A stretch of 64,000 nt of DNA from Pontivivens ytuae (GTDB taxonomy: Bacteria > Pseudomonadota > Alphaproteobacteria > Rhodobacterales > Rhodobacteraceae), in assembly GCF_015679265.1 (NCBI RefSeq), contig NZ_CP064942.1, forward strand, positions 2,584,001 through 2,648,000, in the 5' to 3' direction. A model generated the notes under the pieces. That model worked only from the letters and a program-made list of their open reading frames with translations, was not told where the DNA came from and did not search any database. Positions within the stretch are counted from its first letter, which is position 1; the number at the start of each line of letters is the position of its first letter. Of the stretch, positions 55,090 through 63,749 are shown in pieces. Made by a program: the position numbers and the translations under genes.

Positions 55090-55220
55090 TCTCGTTTCCT
55101 TCCTGCGGATCTGCCGTCCCCTGACGGCCCCGCGGCCCCCGTTTCATGCGTCCGGGCGTCGGGCTGGGGCTCGGCCCGTGCGCCCATCGGACACTGCACC
55201 TGTTTCCGGGCGGTGCCCCC

Positions 55221-55251
55221 AAATGCAAAGCGCGCCCCCGGTGGAGCGCGC
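55221..55251 (-). terminator. Terminator/attenuator between rpsO and pnp
   Basis: On the minus strand GCGCGCTCC pairs with GGGGCGCGC (one G-U), followed by TTTGCATTT. It sits 17 bases after the rpsO stop and may let part of the transcripts run on into pnp. Confidence 0.65.
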
Positions 55252-55267
55252 CCTGCGTCGTCTCGTG

Positions 55268-55537
55268 TCAGCGGCGGATGCCGAGGCGCTGGATCAGGTC
55301 CTTGTAGCGGGCCTCGTCCTTGCGCTTGACGTAGTCCAGCAACTTCCGGCGCTGGCTCACCATCTTGAGGAGGCCGCGGCGGGAGTGGTTGTCCTTCTTG
55401 TGCTCCTTGAAGTGCTCGGTCAGCGTGGTGATCCGGCTCGTCAGGATCGCGACCTGCACCTCGGGGGAGCCGGTGTCGCCGTCCTTCGTGCCGTATTCCT
55501 TGATGAGCTCTTCCTTGCGCTCTTGCGTGATCGACAT
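55268..55537 (-). CDS. rpsO: 30S ribosomal protein S15
   Basis: 89-residue ribosomal protein of normal length that binds the central domain of 16S rRNA. Signature: [20 protein letters not shown], then [20 protein letters not shown] and [20 protein letters not shown]. The ATG at 55537 has AAAGGATG upstream. It is followed by a hairpin and pnp. Confidence 0.98.
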   Translation of the reverse strand: MSITQERKEELIKEYGTKDGDTGSPEVQVAILTSRITTLTEHFKEHKKDNHSRRGLLKMVSQRRKLLDYVKRKDEARYKDLIQRLGIRR

Positions 55538-55696
55538 CGGGTCATCCTTTCGGTTCTCGGTTTCGATGCCCTGCGCCCTGCGGCCGATGCCGGGATGTCG
55601 TCCAGCATGGTCGGAAAAACGACGAAGGGGTCGCGAGGCCGGAGCATCCGGCGCGACCCGCGCGATATGACACAAAGCGCAGGGCTGCGAAAGGGG

Positions 55697-56557
55697 CTAA
55701 TGCGCGCGTCGGAGCCCCGCGATGTTGGACACCAGAAGTGCCGAGATTACGATGGCCCCGCCGATCAGCGCACCTTGCCCCGGATGCTCCCCGATGATCC
55801 ACCAGACGAGGAGCGGCGCGAAGGTGGTCTCGAGCAGCAGGATGAGGCTCACCTCCGGCGAGGGGACATAGCGCGGCGCGGTGCTGAGCAGGGCGAAGCT
55901 GACGGGCGCGATCACCCCGCCGATCAGGAACAGGATCGGCAGGTCGCCCTCCAGCGGCATCGCGGCCCCGCCCATCAGGGCGCCCAGCCCGATCGGCAGC
56001 ACCGTGGCGAGTGCGAGGGCCGGCACCATCGACTGGCCCTGCGCCCGGCGCGCCAAGGTGAAGCCGATGGCCATCCCGATCGCCCCGCCGAGGGCGGCGA
56101 GATCGCCGCTCCAATGCGCCACGCCGCCCGCGTCGCGGCTCACCGCGATCACGCCGATGCCGACCAGTGCCACGGCGATCGTCCACACCGTGCGCCGCGA
56201 GGCCCGCTCCCCCATCCAGAGCCACGACAGGATCGCGGCCCAGAGCGGTGTCGTCGCCACGATGAAGAGCGTGTTGGCCACCGTCGTCCACGAGATGGCC
56301 AAGGTGAAGCAGCAGGCCGCGATCCCCATGGCCACCGCGAAACCCCACCCGTGTCGTCCCAACCCGCGCAGGTCATCCGCCAGCCGCGCCCCGCGCCACA
56401 GGATCAGCGCGACCCACAGCGACAGGCCCTGAAAACCGGCCCGCCAGAACATCAGCACCCATTCGTCGGAGCGGATCAGCCGGAACAGGATCGTGTCGGG
56501 CATCAGCACCAGCACGGCGAGCACCGCGATCCCCAGCCCCTTCGCCCGGTTGCTCAC
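55697..56557 (-). CDS. EamA/DMT-family transporter
   Basis: 286-residue inner-membrane protein with about ten helices in two EamA repeats (first: GLGIAVLAVLVLMPDTILF; second: WSGDLAALGGAIGMAIGFTL). The C-terminal helix GALIGGAIVISALLVSNIAG is followed by a short basic end. The GTG start at 56557 has GGAGGAG upstream, and the stop of DUF1643 overlaps it (GTGA). Exported substrate unknown. Confidence 0.88.
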   Translation of the reverse strand: MSNRAKGLGIAVLAVLVLMPDTILFRLIRSDEWVLMFWRAGFQGLSLWVALILWRGARLADDLRGLGRHGWGFAVAMGIAACCFTLAISWTTVANTLFIVATTPLWAAILSWLWMGERASRRTVWTIAVALVGIGVIAVSRDAGGVAHWSGDLAALGGAIGMAIGFTLARRAQGQSMVPALALATVLPIGLGALMGGAAMPLEGDLPILFLIGGVIAPVSFALLSTAPRYVPSPEVSLILLLETTFAPLLVWWIIGEHPGQGALIGGAIVISALLVSNIAGLRRAH

Positions 56558-57099
56558 GCCCACTCCTCCGGCGCCTGCGCATAGGCGACATACAAGGGAT
56601 GCCGCGGATGCCCCTCCTTGGTCAGACCCAGCGTCAGCAACCGCGCGCCGCTCTCCCGCAGCAACTCGGCAACCTCCGCCCCGCGGCCCAGATGCGCGCC
56701 ATGCACGCCCCAGGCACAGAGCGTCGCGTCGGCCCACGCCGCACCTGCCAGCACCGCCGTATCATTGCCCGGACCCACGGGCGCCTCTGCCGCGCGCAGC
56801 ACCCGCGGGTCCGTTGCGCGAAAGCCGAAGATGTTGGTCACCCTGAACGCGCCGTAGCCCAGCGCCCGCGCCCGCCGCTCGCACCGCTCCACGGTCGGAT
56901 CGTTCGCGACCTCGTCGGCCTTGGAGGGGTTGAGCATCACGTAATGCAGCCGCGGGCCGTCGCCCCAGACCCGCGTCAGCGCAAAGCGATAAAGCCCGCA
57001 GGCCGAGAACACTGCTTCCGAGCGCGCCCGCGCGTCGGCATGGTGGCGGCGCACCAGCCCTTCGGATTCGTCCAAATATCCAGATCCGACAGCGGCCAC
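56554..57099 (-). CDS. DUF1643 domain protein
   Basis: 181-residue protein with the DUF1643 pattern: GLYRFALTRVWGDGPRLHYV, MLNPSKADEVANDPTVERCE, and ALGYGAFRVTNIFGFRATDP. Function is unknown; the family is cytosolic. GTG at 57099 is the start used, 11 bases after the truB stop. It overlaps the DMT transporter start by 4 bases, so the genes from truB to the transporter are probably one unit. Confidence 0.88.
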   Translation of the reverse strand: MAAVGSGYLDESEGLVRRHHADARARSEAVFSACGLYRFALTRVWGDGPRLHYVMLNPSKADEVANDPTVERCERRARALGYGAFRVTNIFGFRATDPRVLRAAEAPVGPGNDTAVLAGAAWADATLCAWGVHGAHLGRGAEVAELLRESGARLLTLGLTKEGHPRHPLYVAYAQAPEEWA

Positions 57100-57110
57100 G
57101 GGCGCGTCCT

Positions 57111-58013
57111 TCAGAGGTTGAACACCCGGCTCGGATGCAGCTCGCCGGCCTTGTAGACGCCGATCGCGACCGGCTTGCCGTCATGGCTGGCCCACGCCTC
57201 CTCGCCATACTCCACATCGGCGGCCATCACCATGCCCGGATTGCCGTTGCGCAGCCGCGCGGCGCCCTCGGGTGTCGCTGCAAGCTCCGGCAGGTCCTGC
57301 AGGCCGACCTCCAGCGGATGGACATGCGCGTCGAGCGCGGGGTCCTTCGCCAGCCGCTCCAGCGTCTCCCAGTCGAGCCCGTCGACCGGCTCGAACGGTC
57401 CCGACCAGATCCGGCGCAGGCCCTTCACATGGCCGAGGCAGCCGAGCGCCGCGCCGAGATCCCGCGCGATGGAGCGGACATAGCCGCCCTTGCCGCAGAC
57501 CATCTCCAGCGTCACCACGTCGCCGTCGCGGCCCACCATCTCAAGGCTCTCGACATAGAGGGGGCGTGCGGCGAGCTCCATTTCCTCCCCGCCGCGGGCC
57601 TTGGCATAGGCCCGCTCGCCATCGACCTTCACGGCGGAGAATTGCGGCGGCACCTGCTCGATATCGCCGGTGAAGGCAGGAAGGGCGGCGCGGATCTCCT
57701 CATCCGTCGGGCGGCTGTCGGAGGTGGCGATCACCTCGCCCTCCGCATCATCGGTGTTGGTCGCGGCCCCCAGCGTCACGTCGAAGCGGTAGGCCTTCAG
57801 CGCGTCGGTCACGTAGGGCACCGTCTTCGTCGCTTCACCGAGTGCGATGGCCAGCACCCCCGTCGCCGCCGGGTCCAGCGTGCCCGCATGCCCCGCCTTC
57901 TGCGCGCCGAGCGCCCAGCGGACCTTGTTCACCACCGCGGTGGAGGTCACGCCCGCGGGCTTGTCCACGATCAGCCAGCCGTGGACGGCTCGTCCGGATT
58001 TGCGTCGTCCCAT
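57111..58013 (-). CDS. truB: tRNA pseudouridine(55) synthase TruB
   Basis: 300-residue enzyme that makes pseudouridine 55 in the T-loop of tRNAs. The catalytic D47 lies in [16 protein letters not shown]. Other marks are [40 protein letters not shown] and [16 protein letters not shown]. The ATG at 58013 lies inside the 3' end of the sulfotransferase-like gene (43-base overlap). In many alphaproteobacteria truB follows rbfA directly; here another gene intervenes. Confidence 0.95.
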   Translation of the reverse strand: MGRRKSGRAVHGWLIVDKPAGVTSTAVVNKVRWALGAQKAGHAGTLDPAATGVLAIALGEATKTVPYVTDALKAYRFDVTLGAATNTDDAEGEVIATSDSRPTDEEIRAALPAFTGDIEQVPPQFSAVKVDGERAYAKARGGEEMELAARPLYVESLEMVGRDGDVVTLEMVCGKGGYVRSIARDLGAALGCLGHVKGLRRIWSGPFEPVDGLDWETLERLAKDPALDAHVHPLEVGLQDLPELAATPEGAARLRNGNPGMVMAADVEYGEEAWASHDGKPVAIGVYKAGELHPSRVFNL

Positions 58014-59476
58014 GTCTCGTCCGCCTTCGCCGCGCCGTCCCGCGACAGCGCCTCGTACAATTCGAAGTCGGCGCGATACATGGTCCTGAAACGCTCGGCA
58101 ACCGATACGGGCACCCAATTGCGCCAGTTCGGGGGCAGCGCGGTCCGCGCCAGAGCGCCGCGCAGCGGATCGTCCGCGGCAAGCGGTGTCGCCGCACCCG
58201 AGCGCACTTCGCCCCCCTCGACCAGCAGCGGCATCATCCCCCAATCGAGCGGGCGCTTCACGTCATGCACCTGCGCGCGCGAGCCGTCTGGCCCTGTGAT
58301 CGCCGCGAAGCTGGCCGCCCGGCGGCCCATGTAGATGCTCAGCACATAGAGGTTGCGCGCATGCTGCGCGTCATCCTCGGGCTCTGGGAAGAAGCCGCGC
58401 GTCCGGGTGAGCAGATCGCGCAGCCGCGTCCAGTCGCTCTCCCCCTCCTGCAGGAAGATGTGGAGGTAGAACGCGACGAAGCGCTCCAGCGGCTCACGGA
58501 TCAGCACCACGCCTTCGGGCAGCGCATCGCGGGGCACGTCGACGAGCGCCCCGCCCCCGAGGGCCGCAGCCAGCGAGGACCGGCCGGACGCCGCCGCCCC
58601 CCGCAGCACGAACCCGCCCGCCCGGGTGCAGCGCAGATGGCCACGCAGCGGCGGGTCGGGCAGGCGGCGGGTGCGCTGCTGCCCCGCCCAGACCTCGGTC
58701 GCGCGCGCATGCAGCCGCCCGTCCCGCTGGTATCTCGCCCGGATCGCGGCCGCCGTCGCCTCGTCGGCGATCTCGCGCAGGGGAACGGGGCGCGGCGAGC
58801 GATTGCGCTCCTTCACGATCTCCATCCGCTCGGCGAGATCGGGGATCACGGGCTTCAGCAGCAACGGAAGCTGCCAGTCCAGCCCCTCCAGCGTCAGATG
58901 CGTCAGCGGGAAGTGCCGCGCCCGGCGCAGCCGCCCCGTCTGCGCGCGCCAGTGGTGATAGCGGCCACCGGCGACCAGCGCCTCCTCGGGCTCCCCGGCG
59001 AGGCTGCGGCTCGTCCACTCCAGCAGCCGCATCACGTTCGCCCGGTGCCCCTCCACATCGAGGTCGCGCGCGAGGTCCACGATCCCGTCCTCGGCAAGCC
59101 GGTCCCGGATCTCGGGAAAGTTGGTCGGCCCGTCGCCCCAGATCTTGTCGAGGTAGAACGAGACGTAGCGCGTTACCGGATCGCGCAGCACGACGAAGGC
59201 ATAGGGGCTTGTCCGCACCGTCTCGGGCGGGATGTCGTCGGCGCGGATCAGGCCCTGCTCCTGCCGGTGCAGGTGGATGCCGTCCGGATGCTCCTCCCCG
59301 AAATCGAGCGCGTAGAACAGGCTCTTGAGGAAGGTGCAGCCGCACTTGGTGATGGACAGGTAATAGATCGGGTAGGTGCGGGTGGTATAGAGCATGCTGG
59401 CCGGCTCATCCGGCGCAGGCTCCTCGTCGCGGCGTGCCGCGCCCCTCATCCGCTTCAACCAGTCCGTCGCCCGCAT
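57971..59476 (-). CDS. Tandem (double) sulfotransferase-like protein
   Basis: 501-residue protein with two related halves. The N-half has the PAPS 5'-phosphosulfate-like loop [19 protein letters not shown] (K44-x-G-x-T48) and the 3'-phosphate motif [20 protein letters not shown]. The C-half, from about residue 286, repeats the plan as [20 protein letters not shown] and [19 protein letters not shown], but its first loop lacks the Lys, so it may be inactive. The ATG at 59476 is chosen (AGAAGG about 10 bases upstream); the GTG at 59485 is possible. It lies between rbfA and truB. Substrate is unknown; the sulfated target may be a cell-surface glycan. Confidence 0.75.
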   Translation of the reverse strand: MRATDWLKRMRGAARRDEEPAPDEPASMLYTTRTYPIYYLSITKCGCTFLKSLFYALDFGEEHPDGIHLHRQEQGLIRADDIPPETVRTSPYAFVVLRDPVTRYVSFYLDKIWGDGPTNFPEIRDRLAEDGIVDLARDLDVEGHRANVMRLLEWTSRSLAGEPEEALVAGGRYHHWRAQTGRLRRARHFPLTHLTLEGLDWQLPLLLKPVIPDLAERMEIVKERNRSPRPVPLREIADEATAAAIRARYQRDGRLHARATEVWAGQQRTRRLPDPPLRGHLRCTRAGGFVLRGAAASGRSSLAAALGGGALVDVPRDALPEGVVLIREPLERFVAFYLHIFLQEGESDWTRLRDLLTRTRGFFPEPEDDAQHARNLYVLSIYMGRRAASFAAITGPDGSRAQVHDVKRPLDWGMMPLLVEGGEVRSGAATPLAADDPLRGALARTALPPNWRNWVPVSVAERFRTMYRADFELYEALSRDGAAKADETWDDANPDEPSTAG

Positions 59477-59509
59477 CCGTCCCACGCCTTCTGCCGGGGT
59501 CGCGGGGGA

Positions 59510-59923
59510 TCAGTCCTCCGCGTCGTCGAGGTCGCGGCGCACGTTGTCGCTGGACAGAAGCCGCCGCGTCTCGTCCATCCGATCATAGCTTTCATCGGCG
59601 CGAAAGCGCAGATCTGGCGAGTATTTGAGGGTTACTGCGCGAGTAACCAGCCGCCGCAACTCGCTCCGGTTGCGTTCGAGTGCAGCGAGCACGCCCTCCA
59701 CATCGACGCCGCCCAGCGGCATCACGAAGACGGTGGCGTGGCGCAGGTCCGGGCTCATCCGGACCTCGCCCACCGTGATGGAGGTGCGCCCCAGATCGGG
59801 GTCGTGGGTGTCGCCGCGCATCAGCGCGTCCGAAAGCGCGCGCCGGACAAGCTCGCCGACGCGGAGCTGGCGCTGGGACGGTCCCGCGCCTTCGTTGATC
59901 GTGTGTCGTGCCATGGCGGCCAT
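59510..59923 (-). CDS. rbfA: Ribosome-binding factor A
   Basis: 137-residue cold-shock/30S maturation factor. Core: GPSQRQLRVGELVRRALSDA, VGEVRMSPDLRHATVFVMPL and YSPDLRFRADESYDRMDETR. The start at 59923 (MAAMARHT) has AGGGGCAGAC upstream; the ATG at 59914 gives the more usual N-terminus MARHTINEGAG and cannot be excluded. It is the first gene of a minus-strand series with the sulfotransferase-like gene and truB; dapB is divergent. Confidence 0.94.
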   Translation of the reverse strand: MAAMARHTINEGAGPSQRQLRVGELVRRALSDALMRGDTHDPDLGRTSITVGEVRMSPDLRHATVFVMPLGGVDVEGVLAALERNRSELRRLVTRAVTLKYSPDLRFRADESYDRMDETRRLLSSDNVRRDLDDAED

Positions 59924-59966
59924 GTCTGCCCCTGAAGAGCCGGAGTCAAGCGCATAGACCGTCGAA

Positions 59967-60000
59967 TGCCTCCGGCGGGGATACTTGGACGCAAGAAGAC
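59967..60000 (+). repeat. Dispersed CCTCCGGCGGGGATACTTGG motif, copy 6
   Basis: The sequence gcctccggcggggatacttg, then gacgcaagaag, lies between rbfA and dapB. It matches the copies at 3023 and 37845 in core and orientation relative to the plus strand. Confidence 0.55.
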
Positions 60001-60069
60001 GGCGGGAAGAAGGACCGTGCGCTCCGCCGGTTGCGCGGCTAAGGAGGGGCAAAGGACGGGAGGCAGATC

Positions 60070-60870
60070 ATGATCGACGTGACCGTAACGGGCGTGGCGG
60101 GCCGCATGGGCCGGATGCTGATGCAGGCGGTGGCCGAGGACGACCGGGTGCAACTCGTGGGCGCCACCGTGATGCCGGGCGACCCGTGGGCGGGGCGCCC
60201 GGTCAGTGAACTGGTGCCGGGTACGGGCGACGTCGTGATCGCCGACGACCCGCTCGACGCCATCGCGCGCGCCGATGCGGTGCTCGACTTCACCGCGCCC
60301 GAGGCGACGCGGGAGCACGGGACGCTCTGCGCGCAGGCGGGGGCCGTGCACGTGATCGGCACCACGGGCCTGTCGGAGGACGACCTTGCCCATATTTCCC
60401 GCTGTGCGGTGCATTGCCCGGTCGTGCGGGCGGGCAACTTCAGCCTCGGCGTGAACCTGCTGACCGTTCTGACCCGCAAGGTCGCCGCGGCGCTGGGCGC
60501 CGAATACGACATCGAGATCGTGGAGATGCACCACCGCCACAAGGTCGACGCCCCCTCCGGCACTGCGCTGATGCTGGGTGAGGCAGCGGCCGAGGGGCGG
60601 GGCGTGGACCTCGCCGAGATGCGCGACAGCGGCCGGGACGGCCAGACCGGCGCGCGGCGGGAGGGCGTCATCGGCTTCGCGGCGCTGCGAGGCGGCGACG
60701 TGGTCGGCGACCACCGCGCGATCTTCGCAGGCCCCGGTGAGCGGGTGGAGCTGGCCCATATCGCCAGCGACCGCATGCTGTTCGCCCGCGGCGCCGTCAC
60801 CGCTGCCGTCTGGGGACGCGATCAGAAGGCAGGCGAATACGACATGGTCGACGTGCTGGGGCTGACCTAG
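60070..60870 (+). CDS. dapB: 4-Hydroxy-tetrahydrodipicolinate reductase
   Basis: 266-residue NAD(P)H-dependent reductase of the lysine/diaminopimelate pathway. The nucleotide loop is [16 protein letters not shown] (residues about 4-19). The active-site motif [18 protein letters not shown] carries the catalytic His and Lys. [11 protein letters not shown] and NFSLGVNLL are also typical. The ATG follows GGGAGGC. It is divergent from rbfA, and its stop overlaps the stop of the convergent secreted unknown. Confidence 0.97.
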   Translation: MIDVTVTGVAGRMGRMLMQAVAEDDRVQLVGATVMPGDPWAGRPVSELVPGTGDVVIADDPLDAIARADAVLDFTAPEATREHGTLCAQAGAVHVIGTTGLSEDDLAHISRCAVHCPVVRAGNFSLGVNLLTVLTRKVAAALGAEYDIEIVEMHHRHKVDAPSGTALMLGEAAAEGRGVDLAEMRDSGRDGQTGARREGVIGFAALRGGDVVGDHRAIFAGPGERVELAHIASDRMLFARGAVTAAVWGRDQKAGEYDMVDVLGLT

Positions 60871-61613
60871 CCGGAGGCGGTTCGCCCGCAGGTCAGAAAT
60901 TGCTCGACGCGCTGGTGGTGGCGGCGCCAGTTGACGAACTCAGTGCGACGATAGCTCATCGAAACGGTCATGCCTTCGACCTCGAAGTCATGATGGCAGC
61001 TTGGAAACGGGACCGTGGTCAGGGCACTGCATTCGACGATGCCAACGATCTCATTCTCCGTCGTCAGGTCGAGAAAGATGTCGGTTTTCCGACGCCTGCG
61101 CGGCTCTGGAACATTCACTTCGGTCAAACCGTGCGGGCCGCCTTGCATCTCGTAACTGAAGATCGTGAAAGCGGGGTCTTCGATCTCCGGTGTGCTGGCG
61201 TTGCGGTCCTGCGAAACCGCGATCAGTAGGGCGATCTCATCGAGTGGCAGGAGATCGCTGAGCGTGAAGGTCATCCAGTTCCAAATACCTTGCCGATTAC
61301 GCCGCCCGGTTTCCGGTCGCGAGACAGGCTCGAACTCGGCGATCCCGACACTGAAGAGCTGCGCGCCATGGCTTGCGCCTTCCACCCGGTCCCAGGCGTC
61401 TTCGAGGTAGATCGTCGGCACGCGGAACGGCACCTGCCGATCCTCCAGATCCATCTCGAGGAAGAACCGCGTGAACTCCGTCTCGCTCTCCCACGCCCAG
61501 CAGGGGTCGTGATCGGCCGGGATCTCTGTCGGAGGATCGGCGCGGATGGGGTAGGGCGCTTCCGGCAGCGCCGGGCTGGTCGCGAGGAAAACGGCAACGA
61601 TGAAACGGCGCAT
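60867..61613 (-). CDS. Secreted unknown protein (behind a terminator-like leader)
   Basis: 248-residue protein with a signal peptide ([20 protein letters not shown], cleavage near residue 19). The mature part contains four cysteines ([30 protein letters not shown]) that could form disulfides and no membrane helix. No family is recognised. The start codon at 61613 is only 12 bases after the T-tract of a strong terminator hairpin on the same strand; the only ribosome-like sequence is in GGGCAGTGGGAC. Expression may thus depend on readthrough or attenuation. Confidence 0.7.
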   Translation of the reverse strand: MRRFIVAVFLATSPALPEAPYPIRADPPTEIPADHDPCWAWESETEFTRFFLEMDLEDRQVPFRVPTIYLEDAWDRVEGASHGAQLFSVGIAEFEPVSRPETGRRNRQGIWNWMTFTLSDLLPLDEIALLIAVSQDRNASTPEIEDPAFTIFSYEMQGGPHGLTEVNVPEPRRRRKTDIFLDLTTENEIVGIVECSALTTVPFPSCHHDFEVEGMTVSMSYRRTEFVNWRRHHQRVEQFLTCGRTASG

Positions 61614-61776
61614 GTCCCACTGCCCAAAAAATTGCCGGCTGCGTCAGGGACTCCGCAGCCGGCAAATCTCGCGATCCCTCCCCCCTCCGGTGGATCGCTG
61701 TCGCCCCCCGGCGATAATTAGAGAATTGAGCAGGCGCGCTCAGGTCTCAACCCGGAGTTGCTTAAAACTTGATCCA
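61614..61776 (-). promoter_or_regulatory. Structured leader of the 61613 gene
   Basis: 163 bases between the quinone-oxidoreductase stop and the secreted unknown. On the minus strand it reads in order: a small hairpin (TCGCC/GGCGA, 61701-61714), a GCGATCC/GGATCGC hairpin with a G-rich loop (61671-61698), and the terminator (61626-61665). On the plus strand the same two hairpins have C-rich loops (ctcccccctccggt and cccc). No clear promoter box. Confidence 0.4.
61626..61665 (-). terminator. Strong terminator just before the 61613 start codon
   Basis: A 12-bp perfect stem, ttgccggctgcg (61632-61643) with cgcagccggcaa (61654-61665), loop 10, is followed on the minus strand by ATTTTTTGGG. It ends transcription of the quinone-oxidoreductase-like gene upstream, but lies so close to the next ATG that it may also regulate that gene. 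Confidence 0.8.
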
Positions 61777-62796
61777 TCAGGGCTTTAGAAATACTTTCCC
61801 GTCCAGTTTCTTAGTTGCTGCGGGCAATTCCGACATGGCGTCCGCCAGCGACACCACCGCCGTCACGTCCGTGCGGCACTTGCCGCTGACGAAGCGTTCC
61901 TGCACTTCGGTGATGACCGCGCCGAGCTTTTCGGGGCTGGCCGTCTTCATCCATTCGGTCAGCCAGAAGCCCTCGATTTTCTTGTGCTGGAAGATGAGTT
62001 GGCCGAGCTGCGTGAGCCGCGGCGGCTCCGTCGAGAGCTTTCCGTAGTTCACCCAGCGCGCCCGATTCGGCATCGCGAAGAACAAGTCTGCCGTGTGTTG
62101 GTCGCCCACCGCGTCGAGCAGGATCCGCGGTTTGCGCGCCTTCATGATGGGTGCCGCCTTCGCCAGCATCTCGGGGTCGGAGGTGACCAGAACCTCCTCC
62201 GCACCGAGGTCACGCAGCATCTCACCCTGCTGGGCGCGGCGCACGACGGCGATGGGTGCGATGCCGTAGTCGCGCCCCAACGCGATCAGCAGCTTGCCGA
62301 GCTGCGAGCCCGCCGCCGTCAGGATGAAGCTGTCCGCCCCGCTGTCGCGCACGATGTCGAACATGGCCGAGGCGGTGAGCGGGTTGACGATCAGTCCCGC
62401 CGCATCCTCGGCCCGCAGATCGGGACGGCAAGGTATGAGGCCGCGCGCCTCGGTCAGCGCGTAGTCGGCCCAGGTCCCCGAATGGGTGGCGTAGAAGCTG
62501 ACGCGCTGCCCGACGAAGGGCGTGTCGCCCGCGACCACCGTGCCGACCCCCTCGAAACCCGCCGGCGCGCCCTTCACCCGCGGCTGGCCGTACTCGCCCT
62601 TGATGAAATGCAGGTCGGATGGATTGACCGCGGCGAGGTCCACCTTGATGAGCGCCTGGCCCGGCCCCGGCTGCGGCACCGGCACCTCGCGATACTCCAA
62701 GAGCGGTGCGAGATCGTCGATCACCGGACCCTCCTGCCGGCCGGAGTAGCCGTCATGCAGTTGGACCAGGGCTTTCATCGTCTCTGGGGTGCTCAT
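61777..62796 (-). CDS. Zinc-independent MDR-family oxidoreductase (quinone reductase / 2-enoyl reductase-like)
   Basis: 339-residue medium-chain dehydrogenase/reductase. The GroES-like half has KALVQLHDGYSGR and DLAAVNPSDLHFIKGEYGQP. The Rossmann half has the loop LTAAGSQLGKLLIALGRDYG (A-G-S-x-L-G), and GVGTVVAGDTPFVGQRVSFY. Cysteine ligands for structural zinc are absent, as in quinone oxidoreductases and mitochondrial enoyl-reductases. NADPH is the likely cofactor; the natural substrate is unknown. The ATG at 62796 has GGAGGAC upstream. Divergent from the SDR gene. Confidence 0.85.
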   Translation of the reverse strand: MSTPETMKALVQLHDGYSGRQEGPVIDDLAPLLEYREVPVPQPGPGQALIKVDLAAVNPSDLHFIKGEYGQPRVKGAPAGFEGVGTVVAGDTPFVGQRVSFYATHSGTWADYALTEARGLIPCRPDLRAEDAAGLIVNPLTASAMFDIVRDSGADSFILTAAGSQLGKLLIALGRDYGIAPIAVVRRAQQGEMLRDLGAEEVLVTSDPEMLAKAAPIMKARKPRILLDAVGDQHTADLFFAMPNRARWVNYGKLSTEPPRLTQLGQLIFQHKKIEGFWLTEWMKTASPEKLGAVITEVQERFVSGKCRTDVTAVVSLADAMSELPAATKKLDGKVFLKP

Positions 62797-62922
62797 CTCG
62801 CGTGTCCTCCTCACGTCGCGTCATGCGGGATCGGGGTTTGCCCCGTTCGCGTCATCCGGTCATGCTGGCCCGAAATCATCAAGCGTCACGCGGTTTTGAC
62901 GTGGCGGAAAGGGGAGTGAGCC

Positions 62923-63744
62923 ATGTCCTATCTCGAGGATCTCTTCGGCGTGTCCGGCAAGGTGGCGCTGGTCACCGGCGGGGCCACCGGCATCGGCCGC
63001 ATGATCGCCGAGGCACTGGCCGCGGGCGGCGCCACGGTGATGATCGCGAGCCGCAAGGCCGAGGCCTGCAAGGCCGTGGCCGAAGAGATCAACGGGTCGG
63101 GCCTGCCGGGCCGGGTCGAGGGCTTTGGCGGCGACGTCTCCACGCCCGAGGGGATCGCGGCACTGGTCGGTGAGGTGAAGGGGCGGACCGGCGCGCTCCA
63201 CATCCTCGTCAACAATGCGGGCATCACCTGGGGCGAGCCGTTCGAGACCTTCCCGATGGAGCAGTGGAGCCGGGTGATGGACGTGAATGTCGGCGCGATG
63301 TTCACCTTGACCCGCGACCTCACCCCGTTGCTGGAGGCCGCGGCGACCCACGCGGACCCGGCGCGCATCATCAACATCGGCTCCGTCATGGGCACCGTTC
63401 CCTTGGCCGAGGGCGCCTATTCCTACACCATGTCCAAGGCGGCAGTGCACCACATGACCAAGGTGCTCGCCACCGAACTGGCCTCGAAGCGCATCACCGT
63501 GAATGCCTTCGCCCCCGGCCCCTTCCCTTCGAAGATGACCCGCTTCGCCACCGGCACAGCCGAGAAGGCGGAGAAGGTGGGCGCCAACGTCCCCCTCGGC
63601 CGCATCGGCACGCCGGAGGACATGGCGGGCGCCACCCTCTACCTGTGCGGCCGCGGCGGGGCCTATGTCTCCGGCGCGATCCTGCCGCTCGACGGCGGCA
63701 TGAGCGTCGAGGCGCCGCTCAACCTCTTCGCCAACGTGGGGTGA
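62923..63744 (+). CDS. Short-chain dehydrogenase/reductase (SDR)
   Basis: 273-residue classical SDR. Cofactor loop is TGGATGIG (residues about 18-25), then ILVNNAGITWG, the Ser of INIGSVMGTVP, and the YxxxK pair in SYTMSKAAVHH. Its end LDGGMSVEAPLNLFANVG is usual. The preference for NADP is suggested by basic residues in IASRKAEACK. The ATG has AAAGGGGAG upstream. A second SDR gene starts 5 bases after its stop, so they are co-transcribed, probably in a degradation or polyketide/fatty-acid-related pathway. Confidence 0.93.
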   Translation: MSYLEDLFGVSGKVALVTGGATGIGRMIAEALAAGGATVMIASRKAEACKAVAEEINGSGLPGRVEGFGGDVSTPEGIAALVGEVKGRTGALHILVNNAGITWGEPFETFPMEQWSRVMDVNVGAMFTLTRDLTPLLEAAATHADPARIINIGSVMGTVPLAEGAYSYTMSKAAVHHMTKVLATELASKRITVNAFAPGPFPSKMTRFATGTAEKAEKVGANVPLGRIGTPEDMAGATLYLCGRGGAYVSGAILPLDGGMSVEAPLNLFANVG

Positions 63745-63749
63745 GGCCG

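Noticed and set aside
52930..55329. 799-codon plus-strand frame opposite pnp
   Set aside because: Shadow of pnp; no domain and no start signals.
57842..59935. 697-codon plus-strand frame opposite truB/sulfotransferase/rbfA
   Set aside because: Spans three real minus-strand genes; Arg/Pro/His-rich translation without a family.
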